Positions 54,213 to 63,034 of a stretch of 64,000 nt of DNA are shown here, in pieces; the stretch's first letter is position 1; each line of letters begins with the position of its first letter. A program made the position numbers and the translations under genes. Source of the DNA: an uncultured Bacteroidia bacterium (GTDB taxonomy: Bacteria > Bacteroidota > Bacteroidia > NS11-12g > UBA9320); the NCBI GenBank assembly GCA_943787465.1, contig CALSMN010000001.1, positions 180,173 through 244,172 on the forward strand. The letters run 5' to 3'. Below the pieces are notes generated by a model, which made no database searches, was not told the origin of the DNA, and saw only the letters and a program-made list of their open reading frames with translations.

Positions 54213-54542
54213 TCAATATAGCAAATGCTGTTTGGATTTATTCCTCCAACCAGCCTGATTGCGATATTTGACAAAATATATTTTTAAATCGCTTTGGTTA
54301 GCATAGGAAGTGAAGAATATTTTTTTATCGGCTTGATTGGCATAATCTACAAAGTGCCAGAGTCCATTATTCCCATTAGCTTGATTGGCGTAATCGACTT
54401 TATATACTTTCAAATCGCATTGATTTTCATAATCAACTACAAAAATGTTCACATCAGCTTGGTTACGATATGAAGTAGAAAATACTCGTTGTGAAAATGC
54501 CGATATGGGGATCAATAATAAGAAAGAAAGGAGATACTTCAT
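54213..54542 (-). CDS. DUF6150-like secreted repeat protein
   Basis: A 109-residue secreted protein: signal peptide (ends SAFSQ), then six copies of a ~17-residue unit of the form S-Y-x-N-Q-A-D-x-x-I-F-x-V-x-Y (SYRNQAD, DYENQCD, DYANQAN, DYANQAD, SYANQSD, KYRNQAG). I recognise this as DUF6150. Function unknown; the regular Tyr/Asn/Gln units suggest a beta-solenoid or a fibre. ATG at 54542 starts the signal peptide. Confidence 0.75.
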   Translation of the reverse strand: MKYLLSFLLLIPISAFSQRVFSTSYRNQADVNIFVVDYENQCDLKVYKVDYANQANGNNGLWHFVDYANQADKKIFFTSYANQSDLKIYFVKYRNQAGWRNKSKQHLLY

Positions 54543-54667
54543 GGTTTTGGATTGTGAAACCAAAAATAGGCATATATTTTTAATAGGAAAAAGTGAATGA
54601 TATACACCAGCGAATAAACAATCCCTTAAAATAATAAAATGATTTTTCTATTCATTTGAATAAATGA

Positions 54668-54675
54668 TACCTTTG
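54668..54675 (+). promoter_or_regulatory. -7 box TACCTTTG of the metal-uptake unit
   Basis: Exact TAnnTTTG match ending five bases before the GTG at 54681. The operon would start as a leaderless GTG message. Confidence 0.6.
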
Positions 54676-54680
54676 CTCGA

Positions 54681-54977
54681 GTGAGACGCATCACATCCAT
54701 TCTCTTTTTTATAATTCTTGCCTTTGCAAGTGGAATGGGTATTTTCCATCATCATGACGAAGAAGTTTGCCATGAAACCTCCACCCATTATTGTGCAGAT
54801 TTGGCTCATATGGATTGTTCGCTATGTGATGTGGTAATTCATCCCAATGATTTTTCTCATGATACAGAAATGACATCTGTACTATTTGGAGAGGATGATT
54901 ATATGTCCAGGTCCAACACTTGGCTTCATTCAATTCAGATTCAAGCAAGCTCAGATCGAGCACCCCCAATGGTATAA
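54681..54977 (+). CDS. small His/Cys-rich secreted protein upstream of a TonB receptor
   Basis: A 98-residue protein with an N-terminal hydrophobic stretch (about 5-21) and then HHHDEEVCHETSTHYCADLAH and MDCSLCDVVIHPND, a dense set of His, Cys, Glu and Asp that looks like a metal-binding site. The start is GTG. It precedes the TonB receptor by 57 bases in the same direction, so metal capture at the surface is likely. The family is not recognised; DUF2946-like small proteins show a similar context. Confidence 0.7.
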   Translation: MRRITSILFFIILAFASGMGIFHHHDEEVCHETSTHYCADLAHMDCSLCDVVIHPNDFSHDTEMTSVLFGEDDYMSRSNTWLHSIQIQASSDRAPPMV

Positions 54978-55033
54978 ATTAAACACCTCGTTTTCAATTT
55001 ACACTATCATTAAATAATTAATAAAAACCACAC

Positions 55034-57289
55034 ATGCGAAAATTGATCGCAATGCTTGTACTCATGGGTACTGGCCAATTTGCTTTATCCCAAGTAACCA
55101 TATTTGGTATCGTTCAAGACAGTGCCAGTCATAAGCCATTGCCCAATACCCTCATCACACTGGGAAATAACTCACTCATTGCCAACGAAAAAGGAGAATT
55201 TTCGATCCCTAATCTTCCGTTAGGTAAGCATACCCTATATATTCATCATGTTGGGTGCAATGCAGTTTATTTGGATGTATATCTCAACATAGATACCCTC
55301 ATCACGATCTATCTACCGCACCATTTGCATAGCCTTACCGAAATTGTGACAAGAGCAAGCACTCATAAAAATATCCATGTACATTTAGAAGAAGAGGTAA
55401 GTCAAAAAAAATTAGAACATCTGGCCGCAGTTAGTATAGCAGATGCATTGCAAGACGTAAATGGGGTTCATTTTTTGAGAACGGGTACTTCCATTGCCAA
55501 ACCACTTATCAATGGGATGCATAGTGATCGCATATCGATTATCAATGACGATAGTAAACAAGAGGGACAGCAATGGGGGAGAGAACACGCCCCAGAGATT
55601 GACCCACTAAGTGCAGGTAGCTTACAAGTACTAAAAGGGGCTTCAACATTACAATTTGGCGGGGATGCCATGGGCGGTGTTATCCGTTTATTGCCGGCTA
55701 TATTTGATGATTCAAGCTATCACCGTTTATCGGTTTTGACCAAATTGACGACGAACACAAATGGAGGTTTAATCGGGGTTAAATATGATACTTACAACGA
55801 AAAAAGGGCATTGGGTCAACGTTTTGTTGTCAATATTAAACGCAACGGAGATGGGCAGACTCCCATCTATACATTAAGTAATACTGGTTTTCACCAACGT
55901 AGTGGTTCTTATTATGGGCTTCTGCGAAGAGCGAAGCACGAATGGTCATGGAATGCCTCTTATTTTGAACAAAAACTGGGGATATTATTTTCCTCACATA
56001 GCAGTAATTTAACAGATCTCAAAAAAGCATTGGCCAGTGATACCCCCTTGATTATAAAACCATTTACGTATACTATAGCATCACCATCGCAACAGATATA
56101 TCACTACACAGCAAAACTTAAATGGAAATACACATCGAATTTTTTAGGGGAGATCAATACCTCGTATACCATTCAGAATAATCAAAGGAGAGAGTTTGAT
56201 AACCACAGGGGAAAAGATGAGGCTGCCTTGGATTTGAACCTATGGACCCATCAGTTCAATAGTTGGTCTGTAAAATCTGTACACCAATTTAAATTACACT
56301 TCGGAGCGATGGGCGAATGGCAACAACATACTTTTCAAGGCAGGTATTTTATACCGAATTATGTACGATACAAGTCGGGTATTTTCGCCTTGCTTACGCT
56401 TTATAAACCGCGATATTTTATGGAAGCGGGATTGAGGTACGATAATCAAAATATAAGCACATTTAGGTACCAAAAAGATGTGTTACTTAATGAGCACTTT
56501 CGATATAGCGGATGGTCGGCAAATTGGAGTGGATGGGTGAAGGTAAATGAAGATATCAAAACCTACTTTTCTCTAGCCACACGTATGCGAAGTCCAGCTA
56601 TCAATGAATTGTTTAGTGATGGGCTTCATCACGGTTCAGCTGCCTTGGAATTCGGAAGTTTAGCCCTGCAAAAAGAACGGGTATATTCCATAAGTTCTGC
56701 TGTGCATTACATGCACAATAGACTGCGATTTCAATGGGAGCCTTATGTTCATTATTTCCAAAACTTCATCTATCTAAAACCCAGTGGTGAAACCCAATTG
56801 AGTATTCGTGGTGCATTTCCTGTATTCAACTATGTGCAGACCAAGGCTCGGTTTTTAGGCAGTGATTTGGATGTACAATATCGTCTGAATAGCCACTGGT
56901 CCGCCCAGTGTATGGCATCATTTTTATATGTAAAGGATATTCAAAATGATCGGTATGTCTATGGAATACCTTCACAGCGAATCAAGGGCGAACTAAAGTA
57001 TACGATTATCGATAAGATGAGCCTTCGAAATGGGAATTTTAAACTTGGGGTACAGTATGTGGCCAGACAAGATCGGGTAGAAATAGATGAAGACTTTGCA
57101 GGTAGTCCGCCATCCTTTGTCCTATTTCATACCGAAATAGGGGCTTATTATAAAAATACACCGCTATATTTTAGTACAGGAATCAACAATTTATGGAATA
57201 CATCTTACAGAGACTATATGAACCGATATAGATATTATGCTGATGATTTAGGAAGAGACTTTTACATTACAATAAACTATATATTTTAA
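55034..57289 (+). CDS. TonB-dependent receptor
   Basis: A 751-residue outer-membrane receptor. Signal peptide (ends ALSQ), an N-terminal carboxypeptidase-regulatory-like domain (about 20-100), plug with SIADALQDVNGVHFLR and QVLKGASTLQFGGDAMGGVIRLLP, and a beta barrel closing FYITINYIF. The plug contains GMHSDRISIINDDSKQEGQQWG, resembling metal-type receptors (zinc or copper) of this phylum. Energised by TonB-ExbBD. Substrate inferred from the His/Cys-rich neighbour. Confidence 0.9.
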   Translation: MRKLIAMLVLMGTGQFALSQVTIFGIVQDSASHKPLPNTLITLGNNSLIANEKGEFSIPNLPLGKHTLYIHHVGCNAVYLDVYLNIDTLITIYLPHHLHSLTEIVTRASTHKNIHVHLEEEVSQKKLEHLAAVSIADALQDVNGVHFLRTGTSIAKPLINGMHSDRISIINDDSKQEGQQWGREHAPEIDPLSAGSLQVLKGASTLQFGGDAMGGVIRLLPAIFDDSSYHRLSVLTKLTTNTNGGLIGVKYDTYNEKRALGQRFVVNIKRNGDGQTPIYTLSNTGFHQRSGSYYGLLRRAKHEWSWNASYFEQKLGILFSSHSSNLTDLKKALASDTPLIIKPFTYTIASPSQQIYHYTAKLKWKYTSNFLGEINTSYTIQNNQRREFDNHRGKDEAALDLNLWTHQFNSWSVKSVHQFKLHFGAMGEWQQHTFQGRYFIPNYVRYKSGIFALLTLYKPRYFMEAGLRYDNQNISTFRYQKDVLLNEHFRYSGWSANWSGWVKVNEDIKTYFSLATRMRSPAINELFSDGLHHGSAALEFGSLALQKERVYSISSAVHYMHNRLRFQWEPYVHYFQNFIYLKPSGETQLSIRGAFPVFNYVQTKARFLGSDLDVQYRLNSHWSAQCMASFLYVKDIQNDRYVYGIPSQRIKGELKYTIIDKMSLRNGNFKLGVQYVARQDRVEIDEDFAGSPPSFVLFHTEIGAYYKNTPLYFSTGINNLWNTSYRDYMNRYRYYADDLGRDFYITINYIF

Positions 57290-57311
57290 ACCAATTGATA
57301 ATCCAATTCAA

Positions 57312-57878
57312 ATGAAAAAAATCCAAATTAACCTTATTTTACTGTTTCTACTTTCAATCACAATTTCATTCACCTTTTTAGCCTGTGATGATCAACCAGT
57401 TAATCATCCACCTCAAATGAATGAAGAAGAATTGATTACTTCCGTAGAACTAACTTTTACGAATACCACAGACGATTCCGATGTTCGCGTATTTAAATTC
57501 AGCGATCCAGATGGAGCTGGAGGAAATGCACCCGAAATTACAGATACTATCCAATTGCGTGCGACAAGTACCTATGATTTAGTGGTTCGATTCTTGGATG
57601 AAAGTGATCCATCTTCTGTAGAAAATATTACTGAAGAAGTGAAAGAGGAGGCTAATGAACACCGGGTTTGCTATATCATTCCGGGAGATGTAACGGTTCG
57701 TATTACGGATACAGATAATCAGGGGTTAGATTTAGGATTACAAGCTGTTGTAACGACATTTGACAGTGAGAATACCAGCCTTTTGGTTCAGTTGAAGCAC
57801 CAACCCGAAGTTAAAGACGGAACTTGTGAACCTGGAGAAACAGATGTTGAAGTATTATTTCAAACGGTAATAAAATAA
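57312..57878 (+). CDS. lipoprotein partner of the TonB receptor
   Basis: A 188-residue lipoprotein (lipobox FLAC, Cys25) with an acidic beta-rich body: NEEELITSVELTFTNTTDD, SDPDGAGGNAPEI, RATSTYDLVVRFLDESDP, NEHRVCYIIPGDVTVRITDTD. It follows the receptor by 22 bases in the same operon. Proteins of this kind sit next to metal-type TonB receptors in Bacteroidota; probable surface or periplasmic helper. No database name assigned. Confidence 0.72.
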   Translation: MKKIQINLILLFLLSITISFTFLACDDQPVNHPPQMNEEELITSVELTFTNTTDDSDVRVFKFSDPDGAGGNAPEITDTIQLRATSTYDLVVRFLDESDPSSVENITEEVKEEANEHRVCYIIPGDVTVRITDTDNQGLDLGLQAVVTTFDSENTSLLVQLKHQPEVKDGTCEPGETDVEVLFQTVIK

Positions 57879-57895
57879 TTAGACACTATTTTTTG

Positions 57896-57903
57896 TATGT
57901 TTG
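57896..57903 (+). promoter_or_regulatory. -7 box TATGTTTG of the carbonic anhydrase gene
   Basis: Exact TAnnTTTG match. It overlaps the in-frame TTG at 57901 and ends six bases before the ATG at 57910, so 57910 is the start. Confidence 0.6.
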
Positions 57904-57909
57904 CTTATC

Positions 57910-58476
57910 ATGAATCATCAAGAAATAATAGATAGACTTCAAGAAGGGAACAACCGATTTGTAGCGGATAAATTAGAAGGTAAATTACAGGATAGTGCTC
58001 GTAGAGATGCCTTAACTCAGGGGCAACAACCTCACACGATTGTTTTAAGCTGTGCAGATAGTAGGGTAGTTCCTGAGTTGGCTTTTGATGCTGGATTGGG
58101 AGAATTATTTGTATTAAGAGTAGCGGGTAACGTGGCCAATACATCCACCATAGCAAGTATAGAATATGCTGTAGCTCATTGTGGTAGCACGATGATCCTT
58201 GTTTTAGGGCATCAAAATTGTGGAGCGGTAACAGCCGCATTAGCTGGAGGGGATAATGGCCATAATCTAAACCATCTTTTGGCTCACGTGGCTCCAGCTA
58301 TAGCGAGTGCACCCGAGGGTTCTAGTGTGAATGATGTTGTTAAGATAAATGCACACAAAAATGTAGAGGCTCTATCTTCACGTTCAGCTATTATTGGCGA
58401 TGCGGTAGCCTCTGGTGCGGTAAAAATAGTACCAGCATACTACAACCTTGATTCAGGTAAAGTAGATTTCTTGTAG
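57910..58476 (+). CDS. beta-class carbonic anhydrase
   Basis: Zinc enzyme that interconverts CO2 and bicarbonate. The 188 residues contain SCADSRVVPE (Cys48, Asp50, Arg52) and GHQNCGAV (His101, Cys104), the four zinc/active-site residues, plus RVAGNVAN. Cytoplasmic, no signal peptide. It has its own promoter. Confidence 0.95.
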   Translation: MNHQEIIDRLQEGNNRFVADKLEGKLQDSARRDALTQGQQPHTIVLSCADSRVVPELAFDAGLGELFVLRVAGNVANTSTIASIEYAVAHCGSTMILVLGHQNCGAVTAALAGGDNGHNLNHLLAHVAPAIASAPEGSSVNDVVKINAHKNVEALSSRSAIIGDAVASGAVKIVPAYYNLDSGKVDFL

Positions 58477-59002
58477 TTCTATTTTCATTTCGTAGGATTC
58501 TTTATTTTACTCAGTAGTGATTACACGAATAATATAGGTGTGAGGGTTTCTTAGGATTAATAATGTAATTCCGTTCAAATAGTCCTAAATTTTATTGTGG
58601 AAGCGAGATGGTAGTAGTGAATGATCAGGATTCTCAACCATATTTTGTTGGTTACTACATCAATAAATGGACCATTTTTACCCAAACCTGCAATCAAATA
58701 TGAAGGACGATTGGGCACCAAAGATCGATTCAACTGTATGGTCAATCCAGGTGTAATTAACTTACTTTTATCATTCAACCACCACCGATAACCATAGGCT
58801 TTATTGAATTATTGAGATGAGTTAATGATATTTTAAAAGGAAAAATGCTCCGGTATTTCTTTGTTTTAGAATATTATATCAAGTCGTATTAGTTGAGCTA
58901 TTCCAGCTGAGTTCTTCTGGTGATTTATTCCACCATTTATAGTATCAGTACATGGGAAATACAAGCGATTAGATTCAGGCTCATTGATCTCAATGGTTTT
59001 TT
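58477..59002 (-). other. 526-bp stretch with coding remnants, no intact gene
   Basis: On the reverse strand, frames around 58575-58800 read YGYRWWLNDKSKLITPGLTIQLNRS ... IAGLGKNGPFIDVV and around 58850-58990 KTIEINEPESNRLYFPCTDTINGG, in different frames. They have the composition of a secreted protein but cannot be joined. I take it as a decayed gene of unknown family. Confidence 0.35.
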
Positions 59003-59197
59003 TTATTTTTTTCTCTCCTCAATATCTTTAGGGAATCGACTGAAATTACCCATCCCATCCATATCTGTTGGATCAGATAAATTAGCATAATTATTTGTCT
59101 CTTCTTGTTTTCTGTTTCCGTAATGAATACTCCATGCCATAAAGCAGCAGTATGCTACAAATAGGATAAAACCTACAATGTACATTATGATATTCAT
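59003..59197 (-). CDS. small membrane protein, second of a pair
   Basis: A 64-residue protein with one membrane helix (about residues 3-22) and a polar, acidic C-terminus (NRKQEETNNYANLSDPTDMDGMG). Its ATG overlaps the stop of the upstream small gene in ATGA, which supports both as real. Family not recognised. Confidence 0.6.
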   Translation of the reverse strand: MNIIMYIVGFILFVAYCCFMAWSIHYGNRKQEETNNYANLSDPTDMDGMGNFSRFPKDIEERKK

Positions 59198-59373
59198 GAC
59201 CTTCTTCTTTGTCTAATTGCTATTGCGAATAATAATATAGTTCCTGGCCAATGAGCTGAATATTGCGCCCCTTCTGTATTGCCTGTTAAACCTAATCCAA
59301 CAGAATAAACTAAGCATATAAATGCTATGATAACTGGATACCATTTTGCTATGAAATCTTTTGATTGTGACAT
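59194..59373 (-). CDS. small membrane protein, first of a pair
   Basis: A 59-residue reading frame from ATG 59373 to TGA: MSQSKDFIAKWYPVIIAF at the start, two hydrophobic stretches (about 12-29 and 42-53) and a basic end RQRRRS. The stop overlaps the ATG of the next small gene, so they are co-translated. Function unknown. Confidence 0.55.
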   Translation of the reverse strand: MSQSKDFIAKWYPVIIAFICLVYSVGLGLTGNTEGAQYSAHWPGTILLFAIAIRQRRRS

Positions 59374-59499
59374 TTTATTTTTTTATTATTTTCACAATAT
59401 AGGTATTTAAATTCACATAGAAATTAACATAAGTAATATTGGATGATCTTAAAATAAACTCCCCAACATTATGAATAAGTATATGTTTTACGAATACAA

Positions 59500-59507
59500 T
59501 AGCTTTG
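59500..59507 (+). promoter_or_regulatory. -7 box TAGCTTTG of the deacetylase gene
   Basis: Exact TAnnTTTG match that overlaps the in-frame TTG at 59505 and ends three bases before the ATG at 59511. Confidence 0.6.
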
Positions 59508-59510
59508 TTT

Positions 59511-60413
59511 ATGCTAAAAATAGCCTTTGATCAATCGTACATTCATCCATTGAAGACAGGACATCGATTTCCAATGGAAAAATATGAACTTATTCCAGAA
59601 CAACTTCTGAGAAGAAATATTTGTGATGAGAATAATTTTTTTAGACCAACGAAGATTTCAAAGAGTGATATCATGTATACTCATGATGAGCATTATTATA
59701 ATAATTTAGTCAATTTATCTTTGGGTAAACTTGAGCGAAGAATGATAGGATTTCCACTGACAGATGATCTAATTCTGAGAGAACATATTATTGCTCAAGG
59801 GACTATTCAAAACAGCTTATTTGCTTTAGATTTTGGAGTTTCCATGAATATTGCAGGGGGAACTCACCATGCATATAGAACTAAGCCAGGAGCATTTTGT
59901 ATGCTCAACGATCAAGCTATTGCTGCCAATTATTTGCTCAAGAACCAACTAGCCAATAAAATAATGATCATTGATTTAGATGTACATCAAGGAGATGGGA
60001 CAGCTTCTATTTTTCAGGATAACTCAAATGTGTTCACACTATCGTTTCATGGAGAAAAGAATTACCCATTTAGAAAGCAAAAAAGTGATTTTGATTTTGG
60101 ATTTGAAGATAATACCACAGATGAGTATTATCTTAAAGTATTGAGTAATACAATCCCCAGACTCGTAGATTCTTTTCAACCTGATTTTATATTTTATTTA
60201 GCTGGAGTAGATATCTTGGAGAATGACAAGCTTGGTCGTTTAGGAGTGTCTATCGAGGGTTGTAAAAAAAGAGATCAATTTGTCCTTGAATTCTGTAAAG
60301 CCAATAGTTTGCCTTTGCAGGTTAGTATGGGTGGGGGGTACTCCGTTTATTTAAAAGAAATTATTGATGCGCATTCCAATACATTTGAACTTGCTCAAGA
60401 ATTGTATTTTTAA
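59511..60413 (+). CDS. histone-deacetylase superfamily hydrolase
   Basis: A 300-residue arginase/deacetylase-fold protein. Zinc/active-site motifs: GGTHHAYR near 122, IMIIDLDVHQGDGTAS near 156, FYLAGVDILENDKLGRLGVS near 240, and MGGGYS near 278. Bacterial members remove acetyl groups from polyamines or small molecules. The upstream TTG at 59505 overlaps the promoter and is not used. Confidence 0.9.
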   Translation: MLKIAFDQSYIHPLKTGHRFPMEKYELIPEQLLRRNICDENNFFRPTKISKSDIMYTHDEHYYNNLVNLSLGKLERRMIGFPLTDDLILREHIIAQGTIQNSLFALDFGVSMNIAGGTHHAYRTKPGAFCMLNDQAIAANYLLKNQLANKIMIIDLDVHQGDGTASIFQDNSNVFTLSFHGEKNYPFRKQKSDFDFGFEDNTTDEYYLKVLSNTIPRLVDSFQPDFIFYLAGVDILENDKLGRLGVSIEGCKKRDQFVLEFCKANSLPLQVSMGGGYSVYLKEIIDAHSNTFELAQELYF

Positions 60414-60476
60414 CCAACGTTTGAATCCACAACTCAAGTAGAAAATAAGCCAATGAAAATACCTGGGATACTATTC

Positions 60477-62579
60477 TTATTCATGCAAGTATGTGATTCC
60501 TTCAATGGGTCTTGTATAGTTGACATTTGGAAAGGACAGGCGGGTAAAATTATTTACTTTCCAGGTTCCAGAGCGAAGAGAAATTCGCTTATAATAACAC
60601 CTATTTTCCGTGTTGAGCGTGATTTGTTCGTCATCAGGAATAAATTGATTCATATAATTTTTTTCAGTATCAAACCAAAAAAAATTTTTAGAAAAGTCTA
60701 CTGAAATCAATAGTTTATTGTCTGAGATTCCTTTGAAGTTATACATACGGTAGGTTCCTCCATTTTGGTAACTTCTACCTCTCCCGTTTTTTCCGTCAAT
60801 AATCATCGAAGATTTGGTTTTTAAGCTGTAAAGTTTAAGTACAGTATGCCAGCCAGCCCCTGCATTTCCGTTGGATTCATAGATTTGTTTTTCGTATAGA
60901 ATTTTGTGGTCATTAATGACAATGGGCACAAAGAGTTGATTGATGGAGCTATACCAATAAAAATCTATTACCTGGGATGTAGGAATTAGGGTATCTGAGC
61001 TGGTTTTCCAAATTCTGGGGGTGATAAGCACCATGGAATCATTGATCAGCTGCGGAGGAGTTAACCCTCGGTAATCATAATCGGGATTTGTCAGGGCGTA
61101 TGTAGTGTCTTTCAAAAAGTTATAAAAATATACCGTACCTGCATTGTAACTGTTACTACCTCTCTCTAGATATATCAGGTTGTGGTGTTCGTCAGTTGTG
61201 ATATGATCGGTAGCATGATTGTTCAGGGTAAATGTTGTTTTTGCTATACGAACAAATCCGGTATCAATATGATAAATTTTAGTTTGTGTTGGGGAGCCAT
61301 ATACAGTGTGGTAAAGGTAAGGAAGACTCACACGCATATTCCCGGTAGAGCTTGCAAAATTAGCGAGTTTAATAAGGGTATCTCGCGTACCATTTGGATA
61401 GAGTTTAATCACATAGGGGGTAGATCGATTGGTGATCCCCAAAACATATATGGTATCTGAATCGAGATAAAGTAGCGGCTCTTCAGTACCTTGGTTAGGA
61501 CGAACACCAAACCACATATCGTCAACCGTACCATTTTTACCCGATGAATTTGAGGCAGATTGGATATAAGTTTTAATGGATTCCAGTGCGATGTTTCCTC
61601 CGCCATTACTGAGGCTAATCGTATCATTGGTCAATGAAATAGTTTGGATTTCGTTGGTAGTATCATTATCCAAATTCACTGGGAAATCAATCTTGACGGT
61701 GTTGCCGTCAGAGATGGATAAACTGTCACCTTTGATGATCAAAGACTGCATTTCATTCACTGGATCATTATCCAAATTAGCGGGAAAATTGATCTTAACG
61801 GTGTTGCCATCTGAGATGGATAAACTGTCACCTTTGAGGGTCAAAGACTGAATTTCATTTACGGAATCATTGTCTAGATTATCTGGAAAATCGATCCTAA
61901 CGGTGTTGCCATCAGAGATAGACAAACTATCTCCTTTGATGGCTAATGTTTGAAACTCATTTCCCACAACCGTATCTAAATCATTGGCTCTTAAAGCATT
62001 TATTTTAGATTGAAGTACCTGGTTCAAACTATCTATGGTTTTATACGTGATTCCTTCGTTACCAATGACGGTATCTTTATCTCTATCTTTTAAGTAGATG
62101 ATTTTATCATTCAATGCTTGAATCGCACTATCTATATTAGTACCCTTAACTTTATTAGATACAAAGGCATAGGGCACGGACCAAAAACGCTCAAATGAGG
62201 TTACTTTATAATTATCATCATTATCAAAATCAATTTCTACTTGCAAATGAGCGGCACCCAACTCCCAAGGAATGGTTTCAAAATCACCCGAGATAACTGC
62301 TCCCTGACCAATGATGAGATTAAATACCCCGTAATCATCAGTAGTTACCGAATGAAATTCTTGATAGGTATCCATTGGGTTTGGATATTGATCCAGTATC
62401 GTAAATCGTACCTTAATGTCTTTATTGGACCAGTAAATAGCTTGTGGATTTTCGCCAGCCACCGAGTAAGGGCCTTCTTTGACAGCCACCGCTTGGTAAG
62501 CAATGCCTTGAGGCAGGTTTTGAGCAACTGTACAAACTGCAATTATGCTTGTAAATATGGATAAGAATATCTTTTTCAT
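60477..62579 (-). CDS. large secreted protein with 34-residue tandem repeats
   Basis: A 700-residue secreted protein: signal peptide (ends CTVAQ), an N-terminal head with GIAYQAVAV, about 30-140, a repeat region of 34-residue units (LKGDSLSISDGNTVKI ... DNDPVNE; 102-bp DNA period), and a C-terminal beta-propeller-like half ending YLHE. The KGDSLSISDG style is that of phage-tail-fibre-like or surface proteins of Bacteroidota. No T9SS domain is obvious on this protein; the next gene upstream carries one. Overlap ATGA with it. Confidence 0.75.
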   Translation of the reverse strand: MKKIFLSIFTSIIAVCTVAQNLPQGIAYQAVAVKEGPYSVAGENPQAIYWSNKDIKVRFTILDQYPNPMDTYQEFHSVTTDDYGVFNLIIGQGAVISGDFETIPWELGAAHLQVEIDFDNDDNYKVTSFERFWSVPYAFVSNKVKGTNIDSAIQALNDKIIYLKDRDKDTVIGNEGITYKTIDSLNQVLQSKINALRANDLDTVVGNEFQTLAIKGDSLSISDGNTVRIDFPDNLDNDSVNEIQSLTLKGDSLSISDGNTVKINFPANLDNDPVNEMQSLIIKGDSLSISDGNTVKIDFPVNLDNDTTNEIQTISLTNDTISLSNGGGNIALESIKTYIQSASNSSGKNGTVDDMWFGVRPNQGTEEPLLYLDSDTIYVLGITNRSTPYVIKLYPNGTRDTLIKLANFASSTGNMRVSLPYLYHTVYGSPTQTKIYHIDTGFVRIAKTTFTLNNHATDHITTDEHHNLIYLERGSNSYNAGTVYFYNFLKDTTYALTNPDYDYRGLTPPQLINDSMVLITPRIWKTSSDTLIPTSQVIDFYWYSSINQLFVPIVINDHKILYEKQIYESNGNAGAGWHTVLKLYSLKTKSSMIIDGKNGRGRSYQNGGTYRMYNFKGISDNKLLISVDFSKNFFWFDTEKNYMNQFIPDDEQITLNTENRCYYKRISLRSGTWKVNNFTRLSFPNVNYTRPIEGITYLHE
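61640..61950 (-). repeat. tandem 102-bp repeat inside the 60477 gene
   Basis: The bases ACGGTGTTGCC recur at 61696, 61798 and 61900, a period of exactly 102 bp; about three units, each coding 34 residues, with a diverged fourth at either end. Confidence 0.85.
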
Positions 62580-63034
62580 TTGATGAGTACTAATTTTTTA
62601 GCGTACACTCGTTTATCGGCAAGTGTAAGGTTAATGGTATACATCCCTGCAGCTAAATTTTGCATGGATATGCGATCAGACCAACCAGTGTAGCAGGTTT
62701 TACCAAACACATCGATGATTGTTACATCGGTATAGGTCTCTTTAGTTTTGATATTTATCCAATTCTGGGTAGGATTGGGATAGATATCTACTTGTATATC
62801 TTGAAATCGTGAGCTAGTCCTGAGATGAAGAAAAGGTTTAGTTTGAATAGACAGCCCCTCACTTCTATTTCCTGATTGTACTACTGGTGAGGATATTGGA
62901 CTAAAAGCGACTAGACCATATTTGCCTGAGCTGGAAGATCCAAGGGTGCCAATGCACGATCGAGCTATTTTCTGGGCAAAAGCCTGACTACCTATTAAGG
63001 TAAAACCTAAAATGAGGAGAAATAACTTTTTCAT
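62576..63034 (-). CDS. small secreted protein with T9SS sorting domain
   Basis: A 152-residue secreted protein: signal peptide (ends QAFAQ), a short unannotated body, and a T9SS type A sorting domain from about residue 80 (VDIYPNPTQNWINIKTKE ... NLAAGMYTINLTLADKRVYAKKLVLIK). The body is tiny, so it may be a carrier peptide or a fragment of a larger family. Coupled to both neighbours by ATGA-type overlaps. Confidence 0.82.
   Translation of the reverse strand: MKKLFLLILGFTLIGSQAFAQKIARSCIGTLGSSSSGKYGLVAFSPISSPVVQSGNRSEGLSIQTKPFLHLRTSSRFQDIQVDIYPNPTQNWINIKTKETYTDVTIIDVFGKTCYTGWSDRISMQNLAAGMYTINLTLADKRVYAKKLVLIK

Noticed and set aside
54709..54969. Reverse frame opposite the His/Cys-rich gene
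   Set aside because: No family pattern; composition follows the codons of the forward gene.
58575..58778. 67-codon reverse frame as an intact gene
   Set aside because: Coding-like sequence continues upstream of its ATG until a stop, and downstream fragments are in other frames; taken as remnant.
61640..61950. CRISPR-like repeats
   Set aside because: The 102-bp period has no spacers and codes in frame with the 60477 gene; it is a protein repeat.
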